Shown here: one piece after another, positions 1 to 12,522 of the stretch | Position numbering within the stretch: the first letter of the stretch is position 1 | How the letters are laid out: each line of letters begins with the position of its first letter | DNA from: Amoebophrya sp. A120 | Taxonomy: Eukaryota; Sar; Dinophyceae; Syndiniales; Amoebophryaceae | Reading direction: 5' to 3' | Assembly (NCBI GenBank): GCA_905178155.1 | Contig: CAJINV010000011.1 | Span: 1,949,939-2,013,938, forward strand | Length of the DNA stretch: 64,000 bases | The notes under the pieces: generated by a model | The model's input: only the letters and a program-made list of their open reading frames with translations | Database searches by the model: none | What the model was told of the DNA's origin: nothing | Position numbers and translations under genes: made by a program

Positions 1-3000
1 GCAGTAGAAGTACAGCTGGGAAGCTGCTGGTGCAGCATCTGGGCAAATTGCAGGCTGTTCTGCTGCAGCTGCGTCGTGAGGCTCGTGCTATCCAATCTGC
101 TTGGAGGCAACATCGCTAGTACGCCCTGATGTTGATTCCCGCTCTTCATGAGCGCCGCCGGGTCAGCCGGGAGGGAGAAGGTGCGCTGCAACTCCCGCGA
201 TTTGCCCGAATTCCGGGCGGCCGGGACGAAACCAGCCACGCCATTCGCGTTCGGGGCCGACTGCGCAGAGGGCTGGTCCGGAAGCTTCGGCAGCGGGTGA
301 GAAGTATTATTATACTGAAGATGGTGCGCCGGCAGGGGCTGGCCAGTAGTCGAAGTCGTGGTTCCCCGAGCGGTAGTTGCCATTTGATCTGAGATTCAGT
401 GTTCATCTTTTTATCCTCGCAAGGCTGAGCAATTGCGATCGTCTACAAGATCACTAAAACAACATCTTCGGTACTATATCAATTTGATTGACCAGAACGA
501 AAAATCCCAAAATTTACCTTGTCCGTGTTCGGCCTTCTTTGCGTCCTCGCCGGTAGAGGTTTTCATCCCCTCCACTCTCGAAGCATTTTGTCCTGGCACG
601 TTTTGTTCGCCCTGCTGTCCATTTGGCGACGCAGAAGGCAACTTGAACGGTGGTGGGGGCGGTGGGGGGCCTGAAAATACTCGCTTTATGTTGTATTGAT
701 GTGATAAATATGTCGTGTGTGTAGTGGCCACCTCGCAGCGGTGATGTACAACTTCGTAGGTACGTGATTCCGTAGATTTCTTTTTCAAATATGCATCGGA
801 CTGACAAGGAGAGGCAAACAAAATTGTGTCAGTACACATTCCCTTCTTGGTCAATCGCCTCGGTGGCGGTCCAGCGGCCTCTGGAATGAACGGTGCCAGC
901 ACAAGGTCGTTCGGAAACGGCAAGAGGGTATGAGAGTGAAAAGAAAATTAAGAACTAATTTCCTTTATTGTTATGTCACTTTCTGATCAACTACACATCA
1001 GTTCATCCAGAACGTGAAATTCCCTTCTGCGAGTAGTATCTTGCTATTATGCCAGACAAATCGAGAACCAAACCCCCTTCTAAAAAAACGATGAACAGCG
1101 GGCAGTGCGCTAGTGCTGTAGTACTGTCACTCACGAGTTGTATACATCAGTCTTGCTTTAGCTTTTTCTGGTGCATGCTGACAATGTATGAATTGATAGT
1201 GACAGGCTGAAACGTCACTTAAGCGGGATGAAAGTAGTTCTCCTCCACTTTCGTAGGCAGCTGGCAGCGGCGTAAACCCCGGGGTCGTGAGCGACGCGTC
1301 TGTAGTGACGTCGTGTGTAGTGTCTTCTGATGTTGTGAAGAAGACGGGATGAAAGAAACGCCAATGCTATATAAATAGCTTTCATCAAGGTAAATAACAA
1401 TCTGTACCCGTGTGCATCCCGGTGAGCTGGCTCTGGTTCAGCATGTGCGCTGCCGCGGAGGAGACCATCGCTATGGAAGCGTCAGGATTGAAATCGTCAA
1501 AGTTGAAATAACTTGTAATGCATAAAATCGATACCAGTTGGAAGCCCACTTTCTAAGCGGCTTTTGTCATGCTGCTTTGTCGCCGACGACTGCTTTTGTC
1601 ATGCTACTCTGGCAGCTCTATCGCAGACCCAAAACAGGCTGACAGTCGGCCGCGCTTGCCGTCCCTGCAAGAGAGGCACTTCATGCCTTGCAGTTTATGC
1701 ATGAGAAATTATTTCAACTTTGTCGATTTCGATCCTGACGCTTCCATAATCGCGGCCGTAGTCGTAGAAGTGTTCAAAGCCGAAACCGTATGAGAGTGCA
1801 CAACTCCCCCTCCCCCGCACTTCTCATGCAAGATCCCAAATGCAAGCGCCGCTTTGTGGCACCCTTTGCATGACAGACTTCGCCGGAAGAAGGCGCCCAA
1901 AGAACAGTACTACAACACTAGGTGCCTGAACTTGTCATGCGGAGCCCCCACGCGCGCTGGTGTTTGTATTGCTGTAGTGTATGCCATACAAATGAGGGCA
2001 TGGGGAGTTCTTGTGCATTCTCATAAACCGGGGAGGCGAGGGCGGTAGACTGGTCCGCGCGGTTCTTTAACTGCTGCCCATAGTTCGGCACGTGCTTCTG
2101 GCGCTGCTTCCGCGGAAGCACAATGGCGCAACGGAGCTCGGCTTCCTGTTGAAATGGAAGTAGTTTTGTTGGACGATAAGGCCCGCGTTTATTCCATTTG
2201 ATTTTTACCACAAGTACGTTAGCATGATAAAAGCGTTTTTTGACTCTCATTCTTCATTCCTATTTCTTTCCCCGGAACAAGTGGAAACACTGTACTGTTG
2301 TACACTATGAGCGTAGCGGCAGTTGGCGCCGTAGCTGCACTTTTCCGGGTTGTTGCACATCTTGGTTTTCATAAACGCCTTGGTCGACTGCAGCTCCGAC
2401 TTCAAATGCGCATACGTACATATCCTGTGTAAACACGTCCCCACCCCAGAGTTGTCATGCTAAACAAAATGCGACACACTTTGCCCCCCCATTGTACCAT
2501 GGCCGTCATGCGGATTTGCAGTGACAGGAAGATTTGTAATGCGCATGTCCATGCCAGGCATTACCAATCGCGTTTTGGAATTTGTGATGCTCTAAACAGG
2601 ATAAGCAGATGGATTTGTGATGCGATTGCCCTTGCTAACATGCACTACACTACGGACTGCAACTTGTCATGCGTGGCTCCCAAAACTTCTGGATTCGTGT
2701 TGCTAAGATCCCAACTTGATTTTCGCTTGGGGACGTTTTTACATATGATAGTACAGTAGGGGTTGTCACACCGGTCCCACTTCAGCAGGTCCGGACACAT
2801 GGCAGTGCGGGTCTGTGTAGAAGTTTTTGCGCTAAGTAATCTTTCAGTTGTCACTCAATTCGAATTTTTTCAGCCGTCCCATCATGATGGGTGAACTGAT
2901 AGATACCCCCGTTTTGCTCTTCAGTCTCGCGCTCCTAAACATGAATTTGTATAAGCAAATGGAAAGACAACTATAATCCGTCGTAGCAAACAAAACAGAT

Positions 3001-3952
3001 AGTGCAGCAGAATGTTCATTCTCATTGAAACACTCTACTACATATAAAGATACAAGATCCGGCTTGGGCCGCAGCTCGTCGTAGCTGTGCGCGTGATGGC
3101 AGCTTTCCCCCCACCGGCACTCGCCGTTTAGGTGATAGAAGCACATTATGCATTGCAAGCATGTCTGGAAAAATGCGCGATTTTTCATGCTAGTATGGCA
3201 TGACACTGAGCTCTGTATTGGGTAGGGCCAACATCGGTCACGCACAAACGCTGCTTCTCATGCGAAATACGCAACACAGAGCCACGGAAAAATCTGTAAT
3301 GCTTGCTGGCGCAACATAATTACAGTGTGCTTTACTAATCACTGACATGCACCATCACAGGTTTCCAGAAAATCCAGACATATTTGCAATTCATACACAT
3401 TTGCGTCTTGTAGAGTTCCGTGTTCGCCTTTTGCCGTATGGAAGCGTCAGGTTTGAAATCGTCAAAGTTGAAATAATTTGTAATGCATAAAATGCATGAC
3501 CCGAGGCACGTGTGTTGCAGAGCAGGCAAGTGAGGCCGATTGTAAGCCTGTTGGGGGCTACAGCTCGAGCTGCTAAAGTAGCATGAGAAAATCACTCTTC
3601 TTTGCCTAAACAGCGTGACAAACTGGATTTAGGGACCACCGAAATTTGTCATGCACCACTTGGAAACTGGGTTCCAACTGGCGTCCATTTTATGCATGAC
3701 AAATTATTTCAACTTTGTCGATTTCAACTCTGACACATCCATATGCCGTTTTGTCGAGGTAGTGGCCTGTTTAGAAGAAGGCATGAGCAGTCCACCTCCA
3801 CCGCCACCGGCAGTTGCGCTGTTCATACCAGCACCCATCCCTTGTTTCCCACCATTCCCAGCCCCCAACGGCGCGCCGGTTGGGCCACAGGGCGGACAGA
3901 TCAGAGGCGGTGGCACCGCCATGGTCCCCATTATCTGGGAAAACGGATCCAT
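1..3952 (-). CDS. CCCH-type zinc-finger protein, three fingers, C-terminus beyond window
   Basis: Probable cytoplasmic or nuclear RNA-binding protein. The start is the ATG at 3952; an in-frame stop lies upstream. Exons read on the minus strand: 3744-3952, 3396-3436, 3054-3146, 2751-2812, 2304-2420, 2026-2145, 1749-1788, 1408-1471, 836 to about 925, 518-670, 1-388. Finger 1 (about residues 83-102) is Cx7Cx5Cx3H and is preceded by YKTQMC; finger 2 (about 116-134) is Cx8Cx4Cx3H; finger 3 (about 150-168) is Cx5Cx5Cx3H followed by SEAELR, the usual continuation of such fingers. Fingers 1 and 2 are each split by an IE. After the fingers come a Pro tract (seven Pro near 660) and a long Gln/Ser/Thr/Pro-rich tail still open at base 1. 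GT-AG introns sit at 2813-3053, 2146-2303, 671-835 and 389-517. The acceptor near 925 is unresolved. Family known; function inferred. Confidence 0.85.
1472..1748. mobile_element. Introner element, family E, in CCCH gene
   Basis: 277 bp; 5-bp repeat ATCGC on both sides (1467-1471, 1749-1753). Long terminal inverted repeats. Its removal joins the codons for TTAA and MVSS of the CCCH protein in frame. Confidence 0.9.
1789..2025. mobile_element. Introner element, family G, in CCCH gene
   Basis: 237 bp; repeat AACCG at 1784-1788 and 2026-2030. Ends TATGAGAGTGCAC and GTGCATTCTCATA. Splicing joins ASPV to SALN in frame. Confidence 0.88.
2421..2750. mobile_element. Introner element, family C, in CCCH finger 2
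   Basis: 330 bp; repeat GTACA at 2416-2420 and 2751-2755. It splits finger 2 between its last Cys and the His; excision yields NPYCTYAHLK. Confidence 0.92.
3147..3395. mobile_element. Introner element, family A, in CCCH finger 1
   Basis: 249 bp; repeat CACAT at 3142-3146 and 3396-3400. It splits finger 1 directly after its first Cys; excision restores KTQMCFYHLNGEC. Confidence 0.92.
3437..3743. mobile_element. Introner element, family E, in CCCH gene
   Basis: 307 bp; repeat TGCCG at 3432-3436 and 3744-3748. Joins the Gly/Thr-rich N-terminus (TTSTKR) to QKANTELYK. Confidence 0.9.
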
Positions 3953-4765
3953 TCGTGCGCGCTTGTCGCAACTAGCGCGGCTCGTTGTTGCTGAAGCGGC
4001 CGCCCAGAAGTACTTACTTCACGACCAGACGGAGCAATAGAGAATCGCCGTTTCTGAAACGGCAGACGCAGACACGGATCCCTAACGTTGGTCTTGGTTT
4101 CTCGTGAAGAGAATAACGCAAACAAAACCAATAGGCGGCTCTTGAGAACTTGTACTAAGTACCCGACCTCCAACTTGTTTCAGCAAAAAAACTAGACCCT
4201 GCATAGTAGGGGAAAGACGCACTCATCGCTCTGCTTTTGTTCTGCCATGCGCCTCTCGCTCCTCACTTAAAAGAAACTAACCCCCAAAAGTTCTTTCGCT
4301 TTGCATTTGGTTTCAAATTCAATTTCAAACATAAGTAAATGCGCGGGAGGTCCCCGGATTCCTGCAGGCAGATTTTTTGCAACCACGAATTATTCCTGGA
4401 TCAACAGATTTCCAAAACTCTATGGCCATGGTGGTAAGTAGGGTGTGCTTCTTTTTGCAAGTACTCTCCTACTTCATTGTGCTTTTTGTCCCGCAGAACA
4501 TAACAACCCGTATAGCGATGACCTAGGTCGCGCTAACAGGCACCGGTAACTGCAGTTCCGCAGGTGGAAACAACACTGTGCGGTAAAGTTAAAGATATTC
4601 CGGCTCAACGATTTAGATTTACTACATTTTTTACACTATAGGGATTGTGCGCGGGTAACTTTCTTTTTTCTAAGTCCAAAAACAAATAATTTCGCCAGTA
4701 GAGTAGGTCAGTGTCGCAACAACGACAGATCATGACAAGAACATCGGAATCCATTAATACTTGTA
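3953..4765. other. Intergenic, nothing recognised
   Basis: Lies between the HIBCH stop and the CCCH start. AT-richer than the coding DNA. No IE, RNA gene or credible ORF seen; presumably the 3' UTR of HIBCH and the 5' leader of the CCCH gene. Confidence 0.5.
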
Positions 4766-6456
4766 TCAAATGTCCAACTCTTTCCCCCAGGGCCCGAGTT
4801 CCTTGACCCCCTCGATTGTCGCGAAGTAGCTGTCTACCAAGGCCTTCGGGACGTCCTGGACTTTTTCGTGCGACCACTTCGCCGCCCGCTTTTCTAGCAG
4901 CAGTGCCGACACCCCCTCCGCAAAGTCCGCCTCCGGTTGAGGCCGGAGGCAGTGCATGGCCATCTTGTACTCCGTTCGCAGCGCGCTGCGGAGCGTTTCC
5001 GCGTCGCTCCGGTGTCGCTCCATCGCCGCAAAACTCACCTTCAGCGACAGGGGGGACATGTCGCGGAGAAGTTTCAGGTACTTTTCCGCAAAATCAGTTT
5101 TCTCGTCCTCCAGCCGTTGCATCACCGCCTCTACCGATTCCGCACTGTGTCCGAAGCACCGGGAGATCAGTTCCGAGTCCGCACCGGAGATGGTCGGCTG
5201 AACACCCACAGAGTCGAGTTTCGAGACCTCTTTCACCACGACATCCTCCAGTTTTTCCAAATGCGACTGCACGGCGGTCGGGGTGACTGCCCCGGTGAAA
5301 CTTCCCAAGTGGGCCTTGACCGCCTCTAGATCCTGCTGCTTCACGAAGTGCGTCCCCACACCAAAATTTACGCAGTCCGCGGCGTTCAGTCGCGCGCCTG
5401 TGAGCCCGAGAAACCGGGCGATCGCAACGGGACTGCGGTTGGCAAGGCGCGACAGGCCCCAGGTCATGCCCACATCCGGAAACAAGCCGATCTTGGTTTC
5501 CGGCATGGCAAACATGGTTTTCTCAGTCACAATGCGGATGGGGTTGTGGAACCCCAACCCAACGCCGCCACCCATCACGATCTTGTCCCAAACGGACACC
5601 GTGACGACGTTCTCCTGATTCTTTTGCGCGATCTTGTAGTCCAGCTTGTACTCCTTGTGGAAGAACTCCCCGCCCAGAGTGCGATCGGCGCACTTACTCC
5701 CTATCCTGAGTAAAAACATACCCACACCAGAGTCAGGATGGGGATTTTGCAACACAAACCTAGGAGTTTTAGGAGTCACGCATGACAAGTTTCAGTCCGT
5801 AAGGTAGTGCAAGTTAGCAAGGAAAGCCGCATCACAAATCGACCTTCTGATCCTGTTTAGAGCATTACAAGTTCCCAAACACGATTGAAAATGCCTGTCA
5901 TAGTCATGGGGTTGCGCATCACAAATGTTCCTGTCATGGCAAATCTGCATGACAACTCTGGGGTGGGAACGTTTTTACACAGGATACTCCCGCGCAACGC
6001 TTCCGCCAGGGCCGCCACGTCGCCCCCGGCACAAAACGCCTTCTCGCCCGCGCCCTCCAGCCACACGATGGCGTCTTGGCGCGGGATGCGGTTCTCGTAA
6101 ATCTCCTCGAGAAGTTCAATCATCGTGAGGGAAAGGGAATTCAACTTTTTCGGCCGGTTCAGGGTCACGCAGTGCAGTTTGGATGAAGTCGTCGAGGATG
6201 TTGTTTTACTCGTACTCGTAGGATCGTACGGTGCATACAGTACCTCCGCCTCGGTTGTACTAGAGCTGCTTGCGGAGCTGAACCGGCGAGAGGTGGCAGA
6301 GGACGTCGTGGTCGTCGTGAGAGAACAAGGAAAGAGTCTTCGCTGCTGCAGGTTCATCTGCCGAGAAGAAGTAGAGGAACCTGACGCCAGAATCTGATGC
6401 GAAACCTGCAAGACACGGGTCGCAGGGCCGCGAAGGGGGGAGCAAGTTGGCGACAT
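4766..6456 (-). CDS. HIBCH: 3-hydroxyisobutyryl-CoA hydrolase, mitochondrial
   Basis: Hydrolyses 3-hydroxyisobutyryl-CoA in valine breakdown, normally in the mitochondrial matrix. Two exons, 5987-6456 and 4766-5701, separated by one family C IE; the spliced CDS is 1401 nt, 466 residues. Enoyl-CoA hydratase/isomerase fold: AFCAGGDV (oxyanion-hole strand) just before the IE, then GGGVGLG and MPETKIGLFPDVG, the region holding the catalytic acids of the family. The C-terminal half keeps the hydrolase-specific extension (FAEKYLKLL, MSPLSLKVS). The first ~75 residues are rich in Arg, Ser and Thr without acidic runs, fitting a mitochondrial presequence. Start ATG at 6456. The family is clear from sequence; substrate and location come from family knowledge. 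Confidence 0.93.
5702..5986. mobile_element. Introner element, family C, in HIBCH
   Basis: 285 bp; repeat CTCCC at 5697-5701 and 5987-5991. Excision joins AEALRGS to KCADRTLGG, making the only intron of this gene. Confidence 0.93.
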
Positions 6457-7722
6457 TTTTCTCGGACAAGGTTTTGGTTTATTTTTATACAGTTTAATTC
6501 CGTATGTAGTTGTTCTTCACTCGTTGTCGTGTTCTCGTCCCCGTCAGGTTAGGTAGCTTGGAGAGCAACAAAAACTTTCTAATCGGGTTAGGTGCAGGTC
6601 GTGGATGTTTACCTTCCATTAATGTTCGCATGCCGGTTTCTAATTCTAAGTGCTTTACTTTGGTGATGCTCATGCTTCGTCTTTGCATCAACCGGAAAAT
6701 AAACCAAGACACTATGACTGACACCAAAAAACATTTCACCGCGGCCACGCTCGCTCACTCTCTTCGTGGTTAGCAGGGACTTTATTGCTTGTTCTAAAGT
6801 AGACCCTTCTACTCCAAAAACAACTAGCCGAGGGCTTACTCAATGTGTGGCCCGAACATCATTGAATGAAAAAACCAGTAATTTGGATCCGCAGCAGCCC
6901 TCATCGCGGTGAAACAACAGGAGCAGTAGCTTGTGCTAACATTTTTTTTTGAAAAATTCTAATTTGACGCAATGAAAGCGTGACCGCCACGCCGCGAGTA
7001 CTATTCTCAGTACAGTCCTACCGCCGTTTCCGTTTTCAAATAGTGTACCACAGACAGCCCCAGTCGTGCTGTTCCGTTCGAAACAAATGTTATTTTCAAT
7101 ATCAACCACAAACGCTAGATACAATTTTCTGCAGCAGCGAAAGCTGCTCGCCCCGGAGCAGAGATCATCTGCTACGCCTGCTCTGCACCTGGAGGCTGCA
7201 GTAGCTAAAGTACATTTAATCAACTCCTAATTGTCAAGTGGACAGGTTAATTTTCGACGCAACTGCCATAACCAAAGGAGATGGGACCTATGGTACATTT
7301 ATTCTCAACTTCAATTGAAAAGGAAACTGTATATTGTACAATAAACATGGTCAGTCTAGGTCTTTTACTAGTAAAATAAACATCCCGGCATTTTTATACT
7401 GCAGCGCCACTGCAAAAGTATCGTGGTTGAGAATGAAAATCCATCTCAAGAGAAGCACAAACCACATCAAACAGCGGCACCACTTATTGATTCTACTGCG
7501 CATCATGCCTGAAGATCTGAAGCCCTAATGAGTAAGCCCGTAAAAGAAGTCTCGCCCTGAAGATTCAGCAGTCTAAGCGCAGGACGGCGCCCCCTCTATC
7601 AGGACTTTATTTTTCATCATACACAGAAGTGGTTCTTGTTACAGTAAAAGTAGCACGATATTTGTTCTTCAAGACAGCACCCTTTCAGCCACGACGTTGT
7701 ACCAGTCCTGACTTATTCATTC
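6457..7722. other. Intergenic, nothing recognised
   Basis: Holds the upstream side of HIBCH and the downstream side of the SulP gene. A hydrophobic minus-strand ORF at 6494-6748 starts with GTG and has no family resemblance. No IE copies. Confidence 0.45.
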
Positions 7723-10700
7723 TTACGGGTTGTTCTGCAGTGCCCCGGGGTGTACGCGGAATCTTGCTTGAAACAGACACTCCTCGACGTTCAGTAGCAC
7801 CTTCGGTTGGTCAAAAAACTTCCCAAAGTGCTCCTCTAACACGTCCAATACCTCGCCGGTAGCGTCCGCGGCCATTATGCTCAGTCCCCGCTTTTTCCAC
7901 GCCTCGAACAGCTCCTTCAGCTCCTTCAAAGCCGTCGCGTCGATGGAGTTAACCTTTGTAGGGGAACGAGTGATCGAATGTGAATGAGAACAAATACTTA
8001 CAATATGAATCGACACAATAACAGAGATAAATCCGGCGCATCACAACCACTGCGTATCTTCACTGAGTGATGCAAGAAAGTAAAAGAGAAACATCCCATG
8101 AAACAGGAGCTCGACGCCAAGGCGATAGACCACAACGACCAAGAGCAAGACCAAGAGGTGCTGGCGGTATATGCAACAATAAAAATGAACTCTCTCCTTC
8201 TACCTGGCTCCAAACGGTGACGATGACCTTGATTTCTCTCCACTGCTTTTCCCGTTGCAGCATTTTCTCCACTTCCTCCCGAATAAACTCGATATTTGCG
8301 AAGAACATGGACTATGCATTGCAAAAGCTGCATCGTACTTCTAGTATAAATCGCATGACAAATTTCCTGAGCATGAAATGGAATTTGTCATGCTGATTTC
8401 CCTTGGGAATCAGATTTGTCATGTAGATCTGCGATTAGTACGAGTGCGATGCTTTTGTATTTGATATGGACGCGCCGAAGGAAAAAATCACCACACCCTC
8501 GAATTGGTGCACGGTAATCTCCAGTTTTCGCCCCCGCTGCACGTCATACAGAGACGAGTGCTCGTCCAGTTTGCCCATTTGCGACACGCGGGGAAATATG
8601 GAATGCAAATATGTCTGGGTCTGGATGGATGCAACTTGTCATGCGAATCCGAATCATGCAAAAATCTGTGTTGCATGAGTGCCAAAAGCTGTCCACTTTC
8701 GACCAAATTGGGAGAGAGTTTCTGATGCAGGATAGGCATGACCACAGAGACCTCACAGAGTCTGCCATGCTAGGTTTCGCATTCCAGACTTTGACTTCAA
8801 CTTCATGGGTCATGGAAACCTTGCATGACAAGTTTACACTCTTCCAGACCCAGACATATTTGCAATCCATAGGAAAGACCACGTCGCTGATCATAATGAA
8901 GAGACTCAGCGCGACGGAGAGCGCCACACCCTGCAACACACCCTATGAAAAGGAAAAATCCCCCCACCCCATATCACAAAGGAAGTCTGTGATGCTGGAT
9001 TTGCGTACACAAATCAGATTTGTATTGCAGGAAGGCATTGCGGCCAGATCCCCAGGCTAGGGCGGGGCGTATGGATCTAGTTGGTCAGCATTGCAAACGG
9101 CTGACCTTTAGGCCCAACAGCATGACAAATCGCTTCCATGATGGGGCGGAAGCTTCTGCCCTTGTCTTCTTGCAAGACAAACATGATTTGTGGCCTCAAA
9201 TCAGCAACACAAATTTTCGGAAACATACCCTTTCGATATGGGGAGGGGGGATTTTTCCTTTTGATACGCCCAACAGAATGGTGCCACCACAAGCCAGGAC
9301 CCAGACCTGCGGACGAAAAGTTTCTTTTAGGTTGAGATTCATTTCATCGGCGCTGAGCATTTATTTTTCCTTGTCGTTCGTGTCCTCAGCAACAGATTAT
9401 TGTGTTCTTTCTAGTCGTATCTGTACCAAACCGAAATTATGCAGCACACGACCAAACCAGGAAAAAAAACGCTGCTAGTAGAATTAAGTACATTCAAAAA
9501 ATTTAAAGATGAGTACTAGTTTACTACTGTACCAAAATATCCCGGTAGAATCCCACCACCGCCGTGGTTGGTAGCTTTGGTATATTTATTGTGTAGTCGC
9601 TCGTGCTGCCGCGCTGCACATCCCCTCCACCTCCCGATTGTTGTACTATGGATTGGTTTGTGCCGCTGCCCTCCTTTCGCTCTTTCGATGGGGAAAGCAA
9701 GGCCGACCGCTGGAACGAGGGAACCTGCTTTATCCTGGCCTCGGCGAATTCGGTGGCCATTTCCGCAAAGTCTGCGTCCACCCCGCCCTGCGTGAGCTCG
9801 CCAAGAGACCCTAGATTCTTGTTCAGACCGCCGTTGGTTCCGACGTTTTCCGAGGACAATATTCTCCGGATACCAGAACGCGATTTGGACACACTCAAGG
9901 GAGACGACCGCGGGGAGAGTCCTGCGGTCAAGGTGTTGACGCTTTGCGAAGCCGGGATGTTCATGTTTAATAGCAGGGGCTGCTTCAAATCAGCAACGTT
10001 TGCCGTCGGAGAGAGCGCATTGTTGGTGTTGCGGGCCGGGTTGCTTGTGTCCTCGTTTGCTGTGGTATAGGTATTGAAATCAGTAATTTATCAAAATTGG
10101 AGCAGAACAAATGAAGGTATAAACGAAAGCAAAACTGACTCGTCACAGCCAGCACAGTCGGCCGCACACTAAAGCAGCATGACTCTTGTGTGATGATCAT
10201 ATATCCATCCAAATTGTATTCATTTCAAGCTGCTCACCTGGCGAGCTATCCGGCAGAAGTGCCCCGGGCATTTCTACCATCACCGGCAAGTTCGGCGAAG
10301 AGCCTGCCCTGCCAGAAGCGGACGCGCGGGCAGGAGACCCAAGGCCGTCCTTCAAGCTGGAGGACGGCGGGCTGGGTTCCCGACTGCTTATCCTCCGGAC
10401 CACCTGCTCCACTTGTTCCTTGGTTTTCTCCTGAATTTTCGACGTTTTTATCAGCCAGAAGAGGTAGGGGAAGTCCTGGAGATTCGTGCACGCGAGGATG
10501 ATAATGCCGGACAGCATATCCTATGGGAAAACGTCGCAACCCCATAACTGTCATGCAAATCTGCATGCTGAAAATGTTTCTCATGCAGAGCCCCATGACA
10601 AGCGTGGCTTTCTATTCGCGTTTTGGAATTTGTAATGCTCCAATCAGCACAATAGGCTAGGTCTGTGATGCTGCTGAACAAGCTAAACTGGATTACACTA

Positions 10701-12522
10701 CAAGGCAAGACTTGTCATGCGCAAGAACCAAAGGTGGCTGATTTGTCTAGCAGATTTCCCATCTTGACTATCGGATGAGGACGTCTTTTTGCTCAGGATA
10801 CAGCACACACTTGGGAATCCAGAAAATGGCGGACGAGAAGAAGATCTATCCTGTGCAAAAGTATCGTACTCGTAGTAATTGCATTCCTGCATTACAAATT
10901 TTTTTCAAAAGGTAAATCCGCATGACAAATTTTATTTCTCATGCTGAGGAAATTTGTATTGCATTTATACGATTACGATACTTTTGCAATGCATAAGATC
11001 AGGCCGCTGGCAACGACGCAGGTGGCGACCAGCCCGCCGATCTGCGAATTGATGCCCAACATCGGCAACAACGCGGCACGGGAGAGGGAACCGGACACCG
11101 GAAACGACTGGAAAAATCCGCCCGTGATCCCCGCGATCCCCAGGGCGATGGCTTCCTGGCTTGCCTTGATACTGTACCCCTGTTGCAGGGCGACCCGGCG
11201 GGAGGAGCTGAAAGTGGTGATGAACGAGGTCAGCGCGATGAGCAGGGAGCCGGGGAGCAGGGAAACAAACGTGACGGAATCCGGCACGTACTCCCAGGGC
11301 GGCGTGAAGCCGGGCACGCCTTGCGGCACCGGGCCGACCACGTTCACGACCAACCCCGTTTCTTGGCTGTCGTTGACCGCGCCCGGGGTGCGGAGGGAAT
11401 ACACCAAGCCGCCGAAAAACAGTACGACAAAGAGCTCCTTGAAATCCAGAGACTGCAGCAAAATTTTTGCCCAGGTCTCTTCCCGCTTCTTTAACGAGGC
11501 CTTCAGCTGTTAAGGATAGTGATCAAAAAAAAATTTGAAGAAATGCCGGATCTGCAGAAGATGATCATGCCGTACAAAATCTTAAAAGCAAAGTACAAAT
11601 TTCTCATTCACACCCTGGAGTCGCGAAATTTGAATCATTCCCAGGAAGTTGCCCTAGTTCTTCTTGATGTCAACAACATAGAAAAATCACATGAAATTAC
11701 AATTAGAATTGAACCCAACTATAATACCGCTTTCGATTTGTGCAAGACGGCCATGACACAGAGCCCTATTGCCACCGCCGCCCAGTTCACCGCCGTTATG
11801 TTCGCAAAGGTGCCTGTCAAAATTGGCACCACGCCTTTCGCGTTGTACAAATGTTTGTCCAGCCCCGTGAGTTGCTTGCTCTGCGTGGCTGCAATGATCA
11901 GGCTCGCGCCGGAAATGAAGCCCGACAGGGTCGGCTGGGATAAGAACCGGACCAGAAACGTCAGTTTCGTCACCCCGAAAATGAAAATCAGCAGCCCGGT
12001 GGTCAAGGCCAAGTAGCTCGCGACCCGGGTTCGCACCTCGATGTCCCCGTACTTGGACAGCTGGTCAGCGATCATCACAGCAGCCACCGCACCGGAGGAG
12101 ATGGAGGCGTGGGGACTAGTGCCAAAGATCGCGTACATGATGGCCGGGCCGAGGGCGCAGTAGGGCCCCTGCACCGTGACGGTGGTCGCGATCGCGGCGT
12201 GGGCCATGGTCTGGCAGATCAGAATGAGCCCCACAATCACGCCGCCCACAATGTCGCCCTGCAGTTTTTTTCCGCAGTCGTAGTCGGGGAGCCACTTGGT
12301 AATCGGGACGTGGTCATTCACAAATTTTACCATCCGCGACTTCCCGATCTTGGCCTTTTCCTTCAGCGATTTCCTCGCTTTCTGCTCGATTACGTCCTCG
12401 ACGTAGGCCAGCGGCGGGGGAACAATCAGGTCGTCGTCCTCCAGGTGGAGCATGTCCGAGCGGTCCATGCGGGACCGCGAATACGTGTAGTGGTCTTCAC
12501 CACTGATGCGCGCATCCACCAT
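7723..12522 (-). CDS. SulP (SLC26-type) anion transporter with STAS domain
   Basis: Integral membrane transporter of sulfate or related anions. Start ATG at 12522 (TAG in frame upstream). Ten exons: 11728-12522, 10996-11506, 10801-10846, 10238-10516, 9533-10059, 9267-9306, 8872-8943, 8467-8596, 8204-8312, 7723-7953. The spliced CDS is 2715 nt, 904 residues. The N-terminus is charged; the transporter core starts near residue 95 with LQGDIVGGVIVGLI and QTMAHAAIA, and has LGPAIMYAIFGTSPHAS and QPTLSGFISGASL, typical of SulP. A Ser/Pro/Gly-rich linker of some 240 residues interrupts the core before its last helix (about 715-750), longer than usual. The STAS domain follows (FFANIEFIREEVEKML, VNSIDATALKEL). 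Four GT-AG introns (11507-11727, 10060-10237, 9307-9532, 7954-8203) and five IEs. Substrate cannot be told from sequence. Confidence 0.93.
8313..8466. mobile_element. Introner element, family B, in SulP STAS domain
   Basis: 154 bp; repeat TGGAC at 8308-8312 and 8467-8471. Joins IFSFGAS to MFFANIEFI, the first STAS strand. Confidence 0.92.
8597..8871. mobile_element. Introner element, family A, in SulP
   Basis: 275 bp; repeat GGAAA at 8592-8596 and 8872-8876. Joins IMISDVVF to PRVSQMGK. Confidence 0.92.
8944..9266. mobile_element. Introner element, family D, in SulP
   Basis: 323 bp; flanking repeats CACCC and CGCCC (4 of 5 match). Joins GGTILLG to VLQGVALS inside the last transmembrane segment. 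Confidence 0.9.
10517..10800. mobile_element. Introner element, family C, in SulP
   Basis: 284 bp; repeat CAGCA at 10512-10516 and 10801-10805. Joins IPKCVL to SGIIILA. Only 46 bases separate it from the next IE. Confidence 0.92.
10847..10995. mobile_element. Introner element, family B, in SulP
   Basis: 149 bp; repeat AGATC at 10842-10846 and 10996-11000. Joins VASGLI to FFSSAIFW. Confidence 0.92.

Noticed and set aside
1215-1400. 61-residue minus-strand ORF inside the CCCH gene
   Set aside because: It lies between two supported exons and starts at a non-ATG codon; best explained as intron sequence.
6494-6748. Minus-strand ORF with a hydrophobic N-terminus
   Set aside because: It starts at GTG rather than ATG, lacks a family match, and no downstream exon or donor could be found.
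8597-8871. CRISPR-like array from the regularly spaced ATGC words in introners
   Set aside because: Words vary in length and orientation, there are no constant repeats with unique spacers, and the units are inverted-repeat mobile introns in coding genes.
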